A stretch of DNA of 20,509 nt from positions 1 through 20,509 of the forward strand of contig JAIRNN010000075.1 of assembly GCA_031257995.1 (NCBI GenBank), written 5' to 3'. Made by a program: the position numbers and the translations under genes. The notes below the pieces were generated by a model. That model did no database searches. It worked only from the letters and a program-made list of their open reading frames with translations, and was not told the origin of the DNA. This stretch comes from Spirochaetaceae bacterium (GTDB taxonomy: Bacteria; Spirochaetota; Spirochaetia; Treponematales; Breznakiellaceae). Position 1 is the first letter of the stretch; every line of letters begins with the position of its first letter. Shown piece after piece: positions 6,574 through 13,886 of the stretch.

Positions 6574-8115
6574 CTACCCGTTCTGAACGGCCACAATCGG
6601 CGCGATCTTCACGGCCATCTCGACCGGATAGAGCGACGAGAGCACGCTGAGAACCAGCGCGACCAGAAGAGAGAGCAGGGCCAAAGGCGGCGAAAAGGCG
6701 ATATGCAAAATCTCCCCTCCTAATAGGGAAGAGAGCAACTCGTTTGACAGGCGGATATGTAAGCCGTTCACCATTGCCAAGATCAGTATACCGAGCATAA
6801 CGCCGAGAATTCCGGCGGTCCCGCCCAGCGCACAGTTTTCCGTGAGGACGAGGAACCGAATAGAACGATCCCGCGCGCCGATGGCCCTGAGCGTGCCGAT
6901 TTCCTTCGTGCGCCGGAACACGGCGATGAGCAAAATGTTCACCACGGCGAGGATACAGGCTATGCTGACGAGGACCACCCCGGCGTTGAACAGCATCTGT
7001 ACCAGCAACGCGATGATCGCCGAGCTTCCCGCCGCGAACCGCCAGCCCACCGCCGTCGCGCCGTGGTCATCGAGGGTCTCCTTGATCTTTGCCGTAAACA
7101 TATCCGCGTTGACGTTGGCCCCCAGCCTCAAAACGATGAAGTTCCAGTCCCCGCCGTCCGCCGCAGCCGCGTTTTCCGCCTCCCGCCGCTCGCTGTTTCC
7201 CGCAAGCAGCCCGGAAAGCTCATCGACCAAGGATAAGCCGCCCTCTTCTGCCGCGCCGCCCCCAAGAGCCTCTTCGCCGCCCTTCCCCGTAGGGGAACCG
7301 CCGCCCTCTCCCGTTACGCCGCCCCCAAGGGAAGCCCCTTCGGGGCCGGGACCGAATACGGAGTCCAGCGCGGGCCCTTGTCCCAAAAGCGAAAGCGCCT
7401 CCTCGTCAACCTCGACATCGGATGTGGCGATCTGCACGGCGGCCAGTACCCGCACCGTCTGCGCGTCGGCAAGAACGACCTCGTTCAGGTAGGCGGTCGG
7501 GTTGGTGTAACGGTATATGCCAACGAGGGGCGCTTCCCGTATCTTGAACCCGGTCTCCCCGGCGTTTGTGAAGAGAAGTGGCTCGCCGATACGCAGTTTC
7601 TGCCCGGCCCGTTTTTCAATCGCCTGAGCCTTCTCCGCCGTTACCATCGCGCCAAACTCCCCCGACCTAAGAAACCGCCCCTCCAGAAGCGCGATGCCGG
7701 GAAAAGCGTCAAAGTAAGCGTCCCCGTCCACCCCGCAGAGCAGAGCGGCCTCCTTCGTCCCCAGCACTTCGAGCGCGGCGCTCCCGGAAACCTGACTCAC
7801 GACGTGCGACACTTCGGGGAACGCCTGTAAGTATTCGACCAGCGCGGAATGGGCGGACAGCACAGGCACGGTGAAATAGTTGTCGATGATCGGCGTATTC
7901 GCGCCGAAAAGGTTCATCGTAACCTCGCCCTTTTCTTCTATTAAAATATCCCCGGTGATGTTGTCCACAAAACTCCGCCTCAGCCCCCGGCTGCCGTTGC
8001 CCGTGATACTGTTCCCGATAAAAAAGAGCGCGGTGATAACGCCGATGAGCAGCACGATGCTGGCGGAGTTTTTCTTGTTTCGCAGAATGTTCCGCAGGGC
8101 TATCAGGAATATCAC
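6574..8115 (-). CDS. FtsX-type ABC transporter permease (Lol/MacB-like), first subunit
   Basis: A 513-residue inner-membrane protein: N-terminal helix at about 16-36 (SIVLLIGVITALFFIGNSI), periplasmic domain to about 370, and helices at about 375-400, 420-450 and 470-495. The coupling loop reads RRTKEIGTLRAIGARDRSI. Its start overlaps the ATPase stop by four bases (ATGA), so the two are translationally coupled. It is longer than its partner partly because of a Gly/Glu-rich stretch at about residues 255-293, low in complexity and coded by the same GC-rich repeats seen in the gap at 5080-5235. This insert falls in the periplasmic domain between two predicted strands, so it should form a surface loop. 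It functions with the 5260-6570 permease and the ATPase. Confidence 0.88.
   Translation of the reverse strand: MIFLIALRNILRNKKNSASIVLLIGVITALFFIGNSITGNGSRGLRRSFVDNITGDILIEEKGEVTMNLFGANTPIIDNYFTVPVLSAHSALVEYLQAFPEVSHVVSQVSGSAALEVLGTKEAALLCGVDGDAYFDAFPGIALLEGRFLRSGEFGAMVTAEKAQAIEKRAGQKLRIGEPLLFTNAGETGFKIREAPLVGIYRYTNPTAYLNEVVLADAQTVRVLAAVQIATSDVEVDEEALSLLGQGPALDSVFGPGPEGASLGGGVTGEGGGSPTGKGGEEALGGGAAEEGGLSLVDELSGLLAGNSERREAENAAAADGGDWNFIVLRLGANVNADMFTAKIKETLDDHGATAVGWRFAAGSSAIIALLVQMLFNAGVVLVSIACILAVVNILLIAVFRRTKEIGTLRAIGARDRSIRFLVLTENCALGGTAGILGVMLGILILAMVNGLHIRLSNELLSSLLGGEILHIAFSPPLALLSLLVALVLSVLSSLYPVEMAVKIAPIVAVQNG
7236..7360. repeat. GC-rich repeats inserted in frame in permease gene
   Basis: The stretch contains the palindrome TTCCCCGTAGGGGAA (7283-7297), CCCCTTCGGGG (7335-7345) and the module ACGCCGCCCCCAAGGGAAGC (7315-7334), which is identical to 5214-5233 downstream of the neighbouring permease. 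It keeps the reading frame and codes for a Gly/Glu-rich loop. Confidence 0.75.
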
Positions 8116-8798
8116 TGCCGCTTCTCCGAACGAACGGTCCCGTCTTGCAAGAACACGATGTGGTTGGCCATCTCCCAGATCGTGGGGTCATGGGTGGAAA
8201 AGATGAACGTCGTGCCGTTCTGCCGGTTCACCCTCTGCATCAGCGTAAGAATCCGTTCCCCGTTGGCCGAATCAAGGTTTGCCGTCGGTTCATCCGCGAT
8301 GACGATCTTGGGACGGCACACCAGTGCGCGGGCAATCGCCACCCGTTGCTGCTGCCCCCCCGAAAGCTCCGAGGGCTTGTGCTTCATCCGGTCGGCAAGC
8401 CCCACATGGTCAAGCAACTCCTCAACATAGTTCCAGCGCTCCGCCTTCCCCGGCGGGTCGGGCCCCAGAAGCAACGGCAACTCGACATTCTCAAACACAT
8501 TCAGCACCGGCAGCAGGTTAAACGACTGAAACACGAACCCGATAGCCGACTGCCTGAGCGCCGTCCGCTCTTCCCGTCCCAGCGACCCGGCATCCTTCCC
8601 GTCTATCGTTACCGTCCCCTGTGTCGGCATGTCGATGAGCCCGGTAATATTCATCACCGTCGACTTCCCCGACCCCGAAGGCCCCGCGACCGCCACAAAG
8701 TCCCCCCTGCTAATCTCAAGATTAATCCCCTTAAGCGCGTCGAGGGTGAGTTTCCCAACAGAATACGTTTTCCAAATATTATGCAGCCGAACAATCAC
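8112..8798 (-). CDS. ABC transporter ATPase (LolD/MacB type)
   Basis: From the GTG at 8798 the protein is 228 residues and begins MIVRLHNIWKTY, the normal beginning of LolD-type ATPases. It shows Walker A GPSGSGKST (39-47), the Q-loop in FVFQSFNLLP, signature LSGGQQQRVAIARAL, Walker B IVIADEPTANLD and the switch His in FSTHDP. It powers the two FtsX-type permeases encoded directly downstream, overlapping the first by four bases. An ATG at 8816 or 8828 is open in frame but would add a non-homologous tail and cover the promoter-like TATGAT. In this class the ATPase drives a non-import reaction, such as releasing lipoproteins from the inner membrane. Family certain, exact substrate not. Confidence 0.9.
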   Translation of the reverse strand: MIVRLHNIWKTYSVGKLTLDALKGINLEISRGDFVAVAGPSGSGKSTVMNITGLIDMPTQGTVTIDGKDAGSLGREERTALRQSAIGFVFQSFNLLPVLNVFENVELPLLLGPDPPGKAERWNYVEELLDHVGLADRMKHKPSELSGGQQQRVAIARALVCRPKIVIADEPTANLDSANGERILTLMQRVNRQNGTTFIFSTHDPTIWEMANHIVFLQDGTVRSEKRQ

Positions 8799-8804
8799 CC
8801 CGCT

Positions 8805-8813
8805 ATCATAGCA
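8805..8813 (-). promoter_or_regulatory. Extended -10 promoter candidate for the ABC operon
   Basis: On the minus strand TGCTATGAT combines a TG extension with a good -10 hexamer. It ends 6 bases before the GTG at 8798, so a transcript from here would be leaderless or nearly so. No Shine-Dalgarno sequence is visible before this GTG. Confidence 0.35.
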
Positions 8814-8834
8814 CATTGAACGCCGCATTGCTAG

Positions 8835-8957
8835 CGGGGGAAACCCCTACGGAGAATGGATAATGGAAAATGATAGGAGTAAACCGTGCAGTCTCCAAAA
8901 CGCGCTCATTATCCATTTTCAATTATCAATTTTCCAATTTCCTCGTAAGGGGGAACC
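8835..8957. repeat. MITE-like dispersed repeat, copy B (inverted)
   Basis: The reverse complement aligns with 886-1021 through the core and caps. Arms 8852-8865 and 8907-8920 are complementary at 13 of 14 positions. The caps read GGGGGAAACCCCTACGGAGA on the left and TCCTCGTAAGGGGGAACCCC on the right. It lies directly upstream of the ABC operon. Confidence 0.75.
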
Positions 8958-9180
8958 CCCCCTGCTTCGACCTTGTCCCCGTCCGTTTACCAGAGGAGGT
9001 TATATAACCACGAATCTTCACGAACAGACATGAACGGCGCCTGGCAACCTTCATGCTCTGCTTTAATTCGAGTAAAACACAGCCAATCAACACTCCTGTG
9101 GTTATTCTGGAGGTCAAGCTGAGGATTGAGGTAGTGTTCAGGAGGGCAAGACAAACACCGATTATTCGGGTAAGATTGTG
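8958..9180. other. Gap upstream of mltG without a gene
   Basis: I see no supported gene, RNA or strong promoter here. There is a purine-rich GGAGGG at about 9141-9146, too far from the mltG start to serve it. Confidence 0.4.
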
Positions 9181-10260
9181 ATGGTAAGAGTGATGCAAAG
9201 GATCGTTATACTGACAAGCGCGTTTGCCGCCACTGTGCTGCTCCTCGTGGCGGCGGCAGGCGGGTTTTTTTTCTATCTCAACACCCCGCCCGGCAAGGAG
9301 TTCCGGCCAACAGACGGCGTTAGCGTTACCGATGAGGGAGAAGCCCGCGTTGAAGTGCATGAAGGGGAGAGTGCCGGTTCCGTGGGCCAAAGGCTGGAAG
9401 ATGCCCTCCTCATACGTTCCGCTTTTCTCTGGAACATCTTGAGCCGCCTTGATGAAGACCACATCAGGCAGGGAGTCTATGTCGTGACCGGGCCTCTGTC
9501 CCTCACCGCGATGCGTGCCCTGCTCAAGACGGGCCGCCAAGAGATGGTGCGGATAACCATCCCGGAGGGGGTCACGATCTCGAAAACGGCGCGTATTCTG
9601 GAAAATGGCGGTATCTGTGCGGCGGACGACTTTCTCGCGGCGGCTTCCGACCCGAAGTTCCTCGCCGAATACCATATCCCCGCCGAGTCCGCCGAAGGCT
9701 ATCTCTTTCCCGACACCTATCTCTTTCCCCGCGGCTATCCGGCCCGCCTTGCGGTCCAAACGATGGCCGACAACTTATTCAAACACTTGGAGGAAATCGT
9801 GGGAGTGCGCGGGCCCGCTGTCTGGGAAAACGCCGCCGAACTGCACCAAAAAATCACCTTGGCCTCGATTGTCGAGCGGGAATACCGGGTAAACGATGAA
9901 GCTCAGGTCATGGCCGGGGTCTTTTACAACAGGCTGGAACGCGGTATGCGGCTTCAGTCCTGCGCGACAGTCGAATACATCATTACCGAAATCGAGGGCA
10001 AACCGCACCCCACCCGGATTTTCTTCCGCGACCTCGAAATCCAAAACCCCTACAACACCTACCGGGTCTCCGGCCTCCCTCCCGGCCCGATTTCCGCTCC
10101 CGGACAAGTCGCGCTGGCCGCCGTTTACCACCCCGCCGCCACCGATTACCTCTACTTCCGCCTCGCCGATGCGGACGCTGGCCGCCACACCTTCTCCCAT
10201 ACTCTGGAAGACCACAACAACGCGGTGGTACTTTACACGAAAGCCGGTGCCGGTCAGTGA
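9181..10260 (+). CDS. mltG: Endolytic murein transglycosylase MltG
   Basis: MltG (YceG family) is an inner-membrane enzyme that cuts nascent peptidoglycan strands and acts as a terminase of glycan polymerisation. The protein has an N-terminal membrane anchor (about 8-32), a LysM-like region with EVHEGESAGSVGQRLEDALL, then the catalytic domain: ITIPEGVTISKTARIL, AEGYLFPDTYLFP, the active-site Glu in LASIVEREY (near residue 232), AGVFYNRLERGMRLQSCATVEY, and the end PYNTYRVSGLPPGPISAPG. About 359 residues is usual for the family. ATG at 9181 follows a GTG at 9178; either, or the ATG at 9193, could be the start, as ribosome-site quality does not decide. It is a single gene closed by the terminator at 10331. 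Confidence 0.93.
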   Translation: MVRVMQRIVILTSAFAATVLLLVAAAGGFFFYLNTPPGKEFRPTDGVSVTDEGEARVEVHEGESAGSVGQRLEDALLIRSAFLWNILSRLDEDHIRQGVYVVTGPLSLTAMRALLKTGRQEMVRITIPEGVTISKTARILENGGICAADDFLAAASDPKFLAEYHIPAESAEGYLFPDTYLFPRGYPARLAVQTMADNLFKHLEEIVGVRGPAVWENAAELHQKITLASIVEREYRVNDEAQVMAGVFYNRLERGMRLQSCATVEYIITEIEGKPHPTRIFFRDLEIQNPYNTYRVSGLPPGPISAPGQVALAAVYHPAATDYLYFRLADADAGRHTFSHTLEDHNNAVVLYTKAGAGQ

Positions 10261-10330
10261 TGGCTCGACAGTTCCGCTTGTTGTGAAGATGCGGGGGCTG
10301 ACCCTCGGCACTATCCCTTAACTTGTTGAC

Positions 10331-10360
10331 AGAGGGAGACTTTCCCCTCTTTATGTTTTT
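10331..10360 (+). terminator. Intrinsic terminator of mltG
   Basis: AGAGGG (10331-10336) pairs with CCCTCT (10345-10350) across an 8-base loop, followed by TTATGTTTTT. The T-run is on the plus strand only, so it serves mltG rather than the converging gene. Part of the hairpin (GGGAGACTTTCCCCTC) is identical to the repeat cap at the carA 3' end, so the terminator is made from a repeat sequence. Confidence 0.7.
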
Positions 10361-10371
10361 GGGCAGAAGCA

Positions 10372-12384
10372 CTATAAGGTGATTCTTTCTGAAAATCCGT
10401 TTTGTTTTTTTGAAGTCTCCCGCGCTTTTAACTTTTCGATAGACCGTTTGAAAATCATGTCGGCATCGACGGCCTTTTCGGGAGGCGGTACGGGAACGAA
10501 GCCGGCGGCATCCGACGAACGGAATAATTTTGCCGTATTGGTTTTGTATGCCCAACTGTCGGCACTGTTTAAAAAGTAGTCAAGCACGGAGAGCACGGAA
10601 AGGGTATAGTAAATAAGCGACACATTGGTTCTATGCTCTTTGCCAAGCAATGCGTTGAGTCGCTTAGACAGCGGGTTCTCCACCTGAAATATATACTTGT
10701 CCCAGGGATTATTTATTGCGGCGCAGGACGCATGGGCGGAAGCGCCGCCTGCCTGCATCGCTTTTTCAATTTCTCCCGCAATGATGGTAAAATCCTGACG
10801 CAGGGTGCGGATTTTCGGAAACGCCGGGGTAATGTCTTTTTTATGAACAAAAGCCTGTGAAAACATATCGATCTTCAACAGGGGAAAAAGAAAAAGCCGG
10901 GCGGTCCAGTTTAATTCTTCGCGGATTTTCATGGCATACACTTTTTGCTTTGGTTCGAGCGGGGTATAAAACAGCTTGGCAAATTCCGCGAGTCGCGGAA
11001 GATACATTCGATCCAACCCGCCCTCAATTAATTTATGCCATTCGTCAATTATCTCAAAAAATTCCGTCAGATCGAAATCGGTTTCGTTGAATGAAATGAA
11101 CCGGAATCCATAGAACAGTTCTTCGAGAATATGCATAAGGATAAGCGCCTGTAACACCGGATTTTCAGGATCAATAATATCCTCGTTTCTCTTGAGCGAA
11201 AACGGTTTCGCGAAATAATGATAGATGTCGGGAAATGTATCAAGGCGGTCCCAACCGGCCTCCGGGAAAAGCTGCTCCAATACGCCCAGTCCGCGCTGAA
11301 CCGCATTAGGTTTATCCTGCGTCAAAACCTGCGATTCCCCATTTCCGGTATGCGGCAAACCAGACGGCGCGTCTTCCCCGCTATCCTCCTCCGCATGGCC
11401 GTTACCGGCGGTATGCGCGTTAGCGGCATCGGCGGGATTGACCGGCAGGACAATCTCTTCGGGAGTAATGCCAAGAAACGCCCGAATTTCCTCTTTGCAC
11501 TCGGAAAAAAAAGCGCCGTACGGCAGATAAACAGGGGAAACGAATTTCATCAACAACGGATAAAGCCGGTAACGGGTATCCTCGTTCACCTCGTTAAACA
11601 ACATAACAATTTCATCCTGAGTTTTTTTGTTCGTTTTCGTATCGGCTTCGTTTTGCAGTATACAATCAAGATCCTTGACCGCTTTCACCAGGTGGATTTC
11701 AGGTTCAAGAAATTCCAGTATAAAAAGCGGCCGGTAAAACGCTTTGATGATCCCCTTGAAATCGGACACGACCACCGACCGGGGGCGGCTCTGAAGGCGG
11801 CTTAACAACGAGGATATTTTTTCCACATCCCAATACCGGATAACATCCAAAACGGAAAACGCAAACGGAAATTCCTGTTTCAATTTCTTGTTTCGGACAG
11901 TATTGTTTCTGGGAAGAATCAAGCGTACTTTGTTGACCAGTTTTTTAAGAGGCAGAAAATAATCGTCCATCTTTGAGGTAACAAAAAATCTGTTCACCAC
12001 ATCAGGCGGTGTCTTAAAAAAAGCGAGCTTTGAACGAAGCGTCTGCGTCCATGTTTTAATTTTGAATTCAACCTTGGCTTCATGGACATCCATTTTGACC
12101 CGTTCCCGATAGTCCAATTCTCTGACAGCAAAGGGTTGAGCGGTGTCAAGAAGGGCATCCTCATCTTCGGCAACCCCAGCCGTTTCGACGCGATGCGTCG
12201 GCGTTTGTTTTGCATAAGGCCGATTCCAGCCGTTCTTCACTTGGGCTTCCGGTTTCTTGGCGCGAACTTCCCCGACTTCGCCGCCTAAAACCTTCATCAT
12301 GAACTTGGCGTCTTTCTCGTCTTTGACATCCAGCCGCGCCCGTGTTTGTCTGAGTTCATCTTCCCCATAAGTAAGTTTTGCCAT
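10372..12384 (-). CDS. Conserved spirochaete-type protein of unknown function
   Basis: This 670-residue protein is not one I can assign a role. It has no signal peptide or membrane helix and is likely cytoplasmic. The N-terminal 90 residues are charged and probably disordered; from about 95 it is mostly helical and rich in aromatic residues (TPPDVVNRFFVTSKMDDYFLP, VLDVIRYWDVEKISSLLS). A hydrophilic Ala/Gly/Glu linker lies at about 345-385, and a second helical part follows with HILEELFYGFRFISFNETDF. The end is Lys-rich. From memory it resembles the spirochaetal family labelled DUF5312, which I could not check. It is transcribed divergently from hexokinase, a pairing I recall from other treponemes. 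The ATG at 12384 has no ribosome site, but TATACT lies 6 bases before it. The lack of frame breaks across 2 kb supports a real gene. Confidence 0.85.
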   Translation of the reverse strand: MAKLTYGEDELRQTRARLDVKDEKDAKFMMKVLGGEVGEVRAKKPEAQVKNGWNRPYAKQTPTHRVETAGVAEDEDALLDTAQPFAVRELDYRERVKMDVHEAKVEFKIKTWTQTLRSKLAFFKTPPDVVNRFFVTSKMDDYFLPLKKLVNKVRLILPRNNTVRNKKLKQEFPFAFSVLDVIRYWDVEKISSLLSRLQSRPRSVVVSDFKGIIKAFYRPLFILEFLEPEIHLVKAVKDLDCILQNEADTKTNKKTQDEIVMLFNEVNEDTRYRLYPLLMKFVSPVYLPYGAFFSECKEEIRAFLGITPEEIVLPVNPADAANAHTAGNGHAEEDSGEDAPSGLPHTGNGESQVLTQDKPNAVQRGLGVLEQLFPEAGWDRLDTFPDIYHYFAKPFSLKRNEDIIDPENPVLQALILMHILEELFYGFRFISFNETDFDLTEFFEIIDEWHKLIEGGLDRMYLPRLAEFAKLFYTPLEPKQKVYAMKIREELNWTARLFLFPLLKIDMFSQAFVHKKDITPAFPKIRTLRQDFTIIAGEIEKAMQAGGASAHASCAAINNPWDKYIFQVENPLSKRLNALLGKEHRTNVSLIYYTLSVLSVLDYFLNSADSWAYKTNTAKLFRSSDAAGFVPVPPPEKAVDADMIFKRSIEKLKARETSKKQNGFSERITL

Positions 12385-12390
12385 GCTTTC

Positions 12391-12396
12391 AGTATA
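12391..12396 (-). promoter_or_regulatory. -10 candidate for the unknown 670-residue protein
   Basis: TATACT on the minus strand ends 6 bases before the ATG at 12384. No clear -35 and no Shine-Dalgarno sequence are seen, the same geometry as at the ABC operon and close to that of carA. Confidence 0.35.
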
Positions 12397-12456
12397 ACGC
12401 CTTTTTGCAAAAAAGAAAATCGGGAATATAAACGAGACTGTTTTGTTGAATCGGCC

Positions 12457-12485
12457 TTGACAGAACGCCCAAAATATCCCATACT
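12457..12485 (+). promoter_or_regulatory. Hexokinase promoter candidate
   Basis: A perfect TTGACA (12457-12462) is followed after 17 bases by CATACT (12480-12485), four of six matches to the -10 consensus. The predicted start of transcription near 12492 falls inside the strong ribosome site GAGGAGG (12489-12495), so the true start may be slightly upstream. Confidence 0.45.
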
Positions 12486-12500
12486 ATTCGAGGAGGCTTT

Positions 12501-13886
12501 ATGTCCAGATATAATCCGCAGGAACTTTCCGATTTTGCCTTTTATTACGGGTTCCATTACGCTATTTGTAAGCTTGATGTCTTAATCAAGGATTTCAGGC
12601 TTGATATGGAGCGCGGATTGCGCGGGGAAAAGTCCTTCATGCCGATGCTTCCTACGTATCTGAGTCCGGCGGCGCGAGTTCCGGCGGGAAAAAAAGTCTT
12701 GGCATTGGATGCGGGGGGAACGAACCTTCGGGCGGCACTGGCGCGCTTTGATGCGGCGGGAAAGGCGACGGTGGAACACGTGGAGAAGGCGCCGATGCCG
12801 GGGACGCGGGGGCCAATCGGCAAGGAAGCGTTTTTTGACGAGATTGCCGCGCTGGCCGCTCCTATTCTTGAGGGAAATCCGGGGGGTATTGGGGGAATCG
12901 ATGGGATCGGGTTTTGTTTTTCCTATCCGATGGAGATGACGGCGGAGGGGGACGGCATCCTGCTCGCGTTCAGCAAGGAGGTTGACGCGCCGGAGGTGAT
13001 CGGACAGGCTATCGGCAAGGGGTTGCGCGAGGCGCTTTTCCGGCGGGGTGTGCGCTATTCCGGCAGGATTGTACTATTAAATGACACGGCATCGACCTTG
13101 TTGTGCGGGCTCGCGTCCATTCCGGCGGCAGCGGACATTGATGTCGGGATCGGGGGAGATGACAAATGGGGCGTTTCGGGTGCGCCGGTCATCGGGTTTA
13201 TTCTGGGAACGGGGTTTAACACGGCGTATCCCGAAATATGTATCCCCAAGATTCAGTTTAATTCGCCGGACGCGCCGCAGATCGTTGTCGCCGAATCCGG
13301 CAATTTTTACTTCCGTTACCGGGGGCGGCTGGACATCGAATATGACGCGACCACGAAAACCCCCAGCGGTTACACGACGGAAAAGGCGAGCGCGGGGGCG
13401 TATCTGGGGCCTCTTTCCGTCCATATCCTGAAACAGGCGGTCAGGGATGGTGTGTTGAAGTTCCAAAAACAAGACGAGTTTTTAAGCTGGCCGACACTTG
13501 AAACCAAAGATCTCAACGCCTTCATGCGTTTTCCACTTGCCAAAGAAGGAAAGATCGCCGCGTTATTTGGCGATGACGATTTGGACGCGCTTTCTTCCCT
13601 CATCTACCTTGTTTCGATCATCACGCGGCGGGGCGGCCTTGTCTCGGCGGCTGTTCTCGCGGGAACGGCGCGGCATATTACGGAACGGACATTCCCCCGT
13701 CCGTTCACGCCGGTCAGGATCGCCGTCGAAGGGACAACGTTTCTGATTTACAAGGGAATGCGGCAGGCGCTTGAGTCGTATTTGTACACGATGCTGAGCG
13801 GGGACAACCCTGTTCCCTATGTCATCACTCCGGTGGAGAGCGCGTCACTGAGCGGCGCAGCGGTCGCGGCCCTGTGTAAGAATTAA
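12501..13886 (+). CDS. hxk: Hexokinase (ATP-dependent, eukaryote-like family)
   Basis: Phosphorylates glucose or related hexoses with ATP at the entry to glycolysis, in the cytoplasm. The 461-residue length fits the hexokinase family of spirochaetes and eukaryotes rather than the short bacterial glucokinases. Visible motifs: phosphate-1 LALDAGGTNLRAALARF (from about residue 67), the sugar-binding GFCFSYPMEMT, the catalytic Asp in LLNDTAST (about 194), phosphate-2 GFILGTGFNTAYPE, and adenosine-site LVSAAVLAGTARHI followed by VAVEGTTF-like IAVEGTTFLIYKG. The ATG at 12501 is preceded by GAGGAGG at a 5-base distance, fixing the start. Its TAA shares one base with the start of the next gene (TAATG), so the two are cotranslated. 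Confidence 0.94.
   Translation: MSRYNPQELSDFAFYYGFHYAICKLDVLIKDFRLDMERGLRGEKSFMPMLPTYLSPAARVPAGKKVLALDAGGTNLRAALARFDAAGKATVEHVEKAPMPGTRGPIGKEAFFDEIAALAAPILEGNPGGIGGIDGIGFCFSYPMEMTAEGDGILLAFSKEVDAPEVIGQAIGKGLREALFRRGVRYSGRIVLLNDTASTLLCGLASIPAAADIDVGIGGDDKWGVSGAPVIGFILGTGFNTAYPEICIPKIQFNSPDAPQIVVAESGNFYFRYRGRLDIEYDATTKTPSGYTTEKASAGAYLGPLSVHILKQAVRDGVLKFQKQDEFLSWPTLETKDLNAFMRFPLAKEGKIAALFGDDDLDALSSLIYLVSIITRRGGLVSAAVLAGTARHITERTFPRPFTPVRIAVEGTTFLIYKGMRQALESYLYTMLSGDNPVPYVITPVESASLSGAAVAALCKN

Noticed and set aside
8926..9759. Minus-strand frame of 277 codons
   Set aside because: It is antisense to mltG over most of its length and has no recognisable domain.
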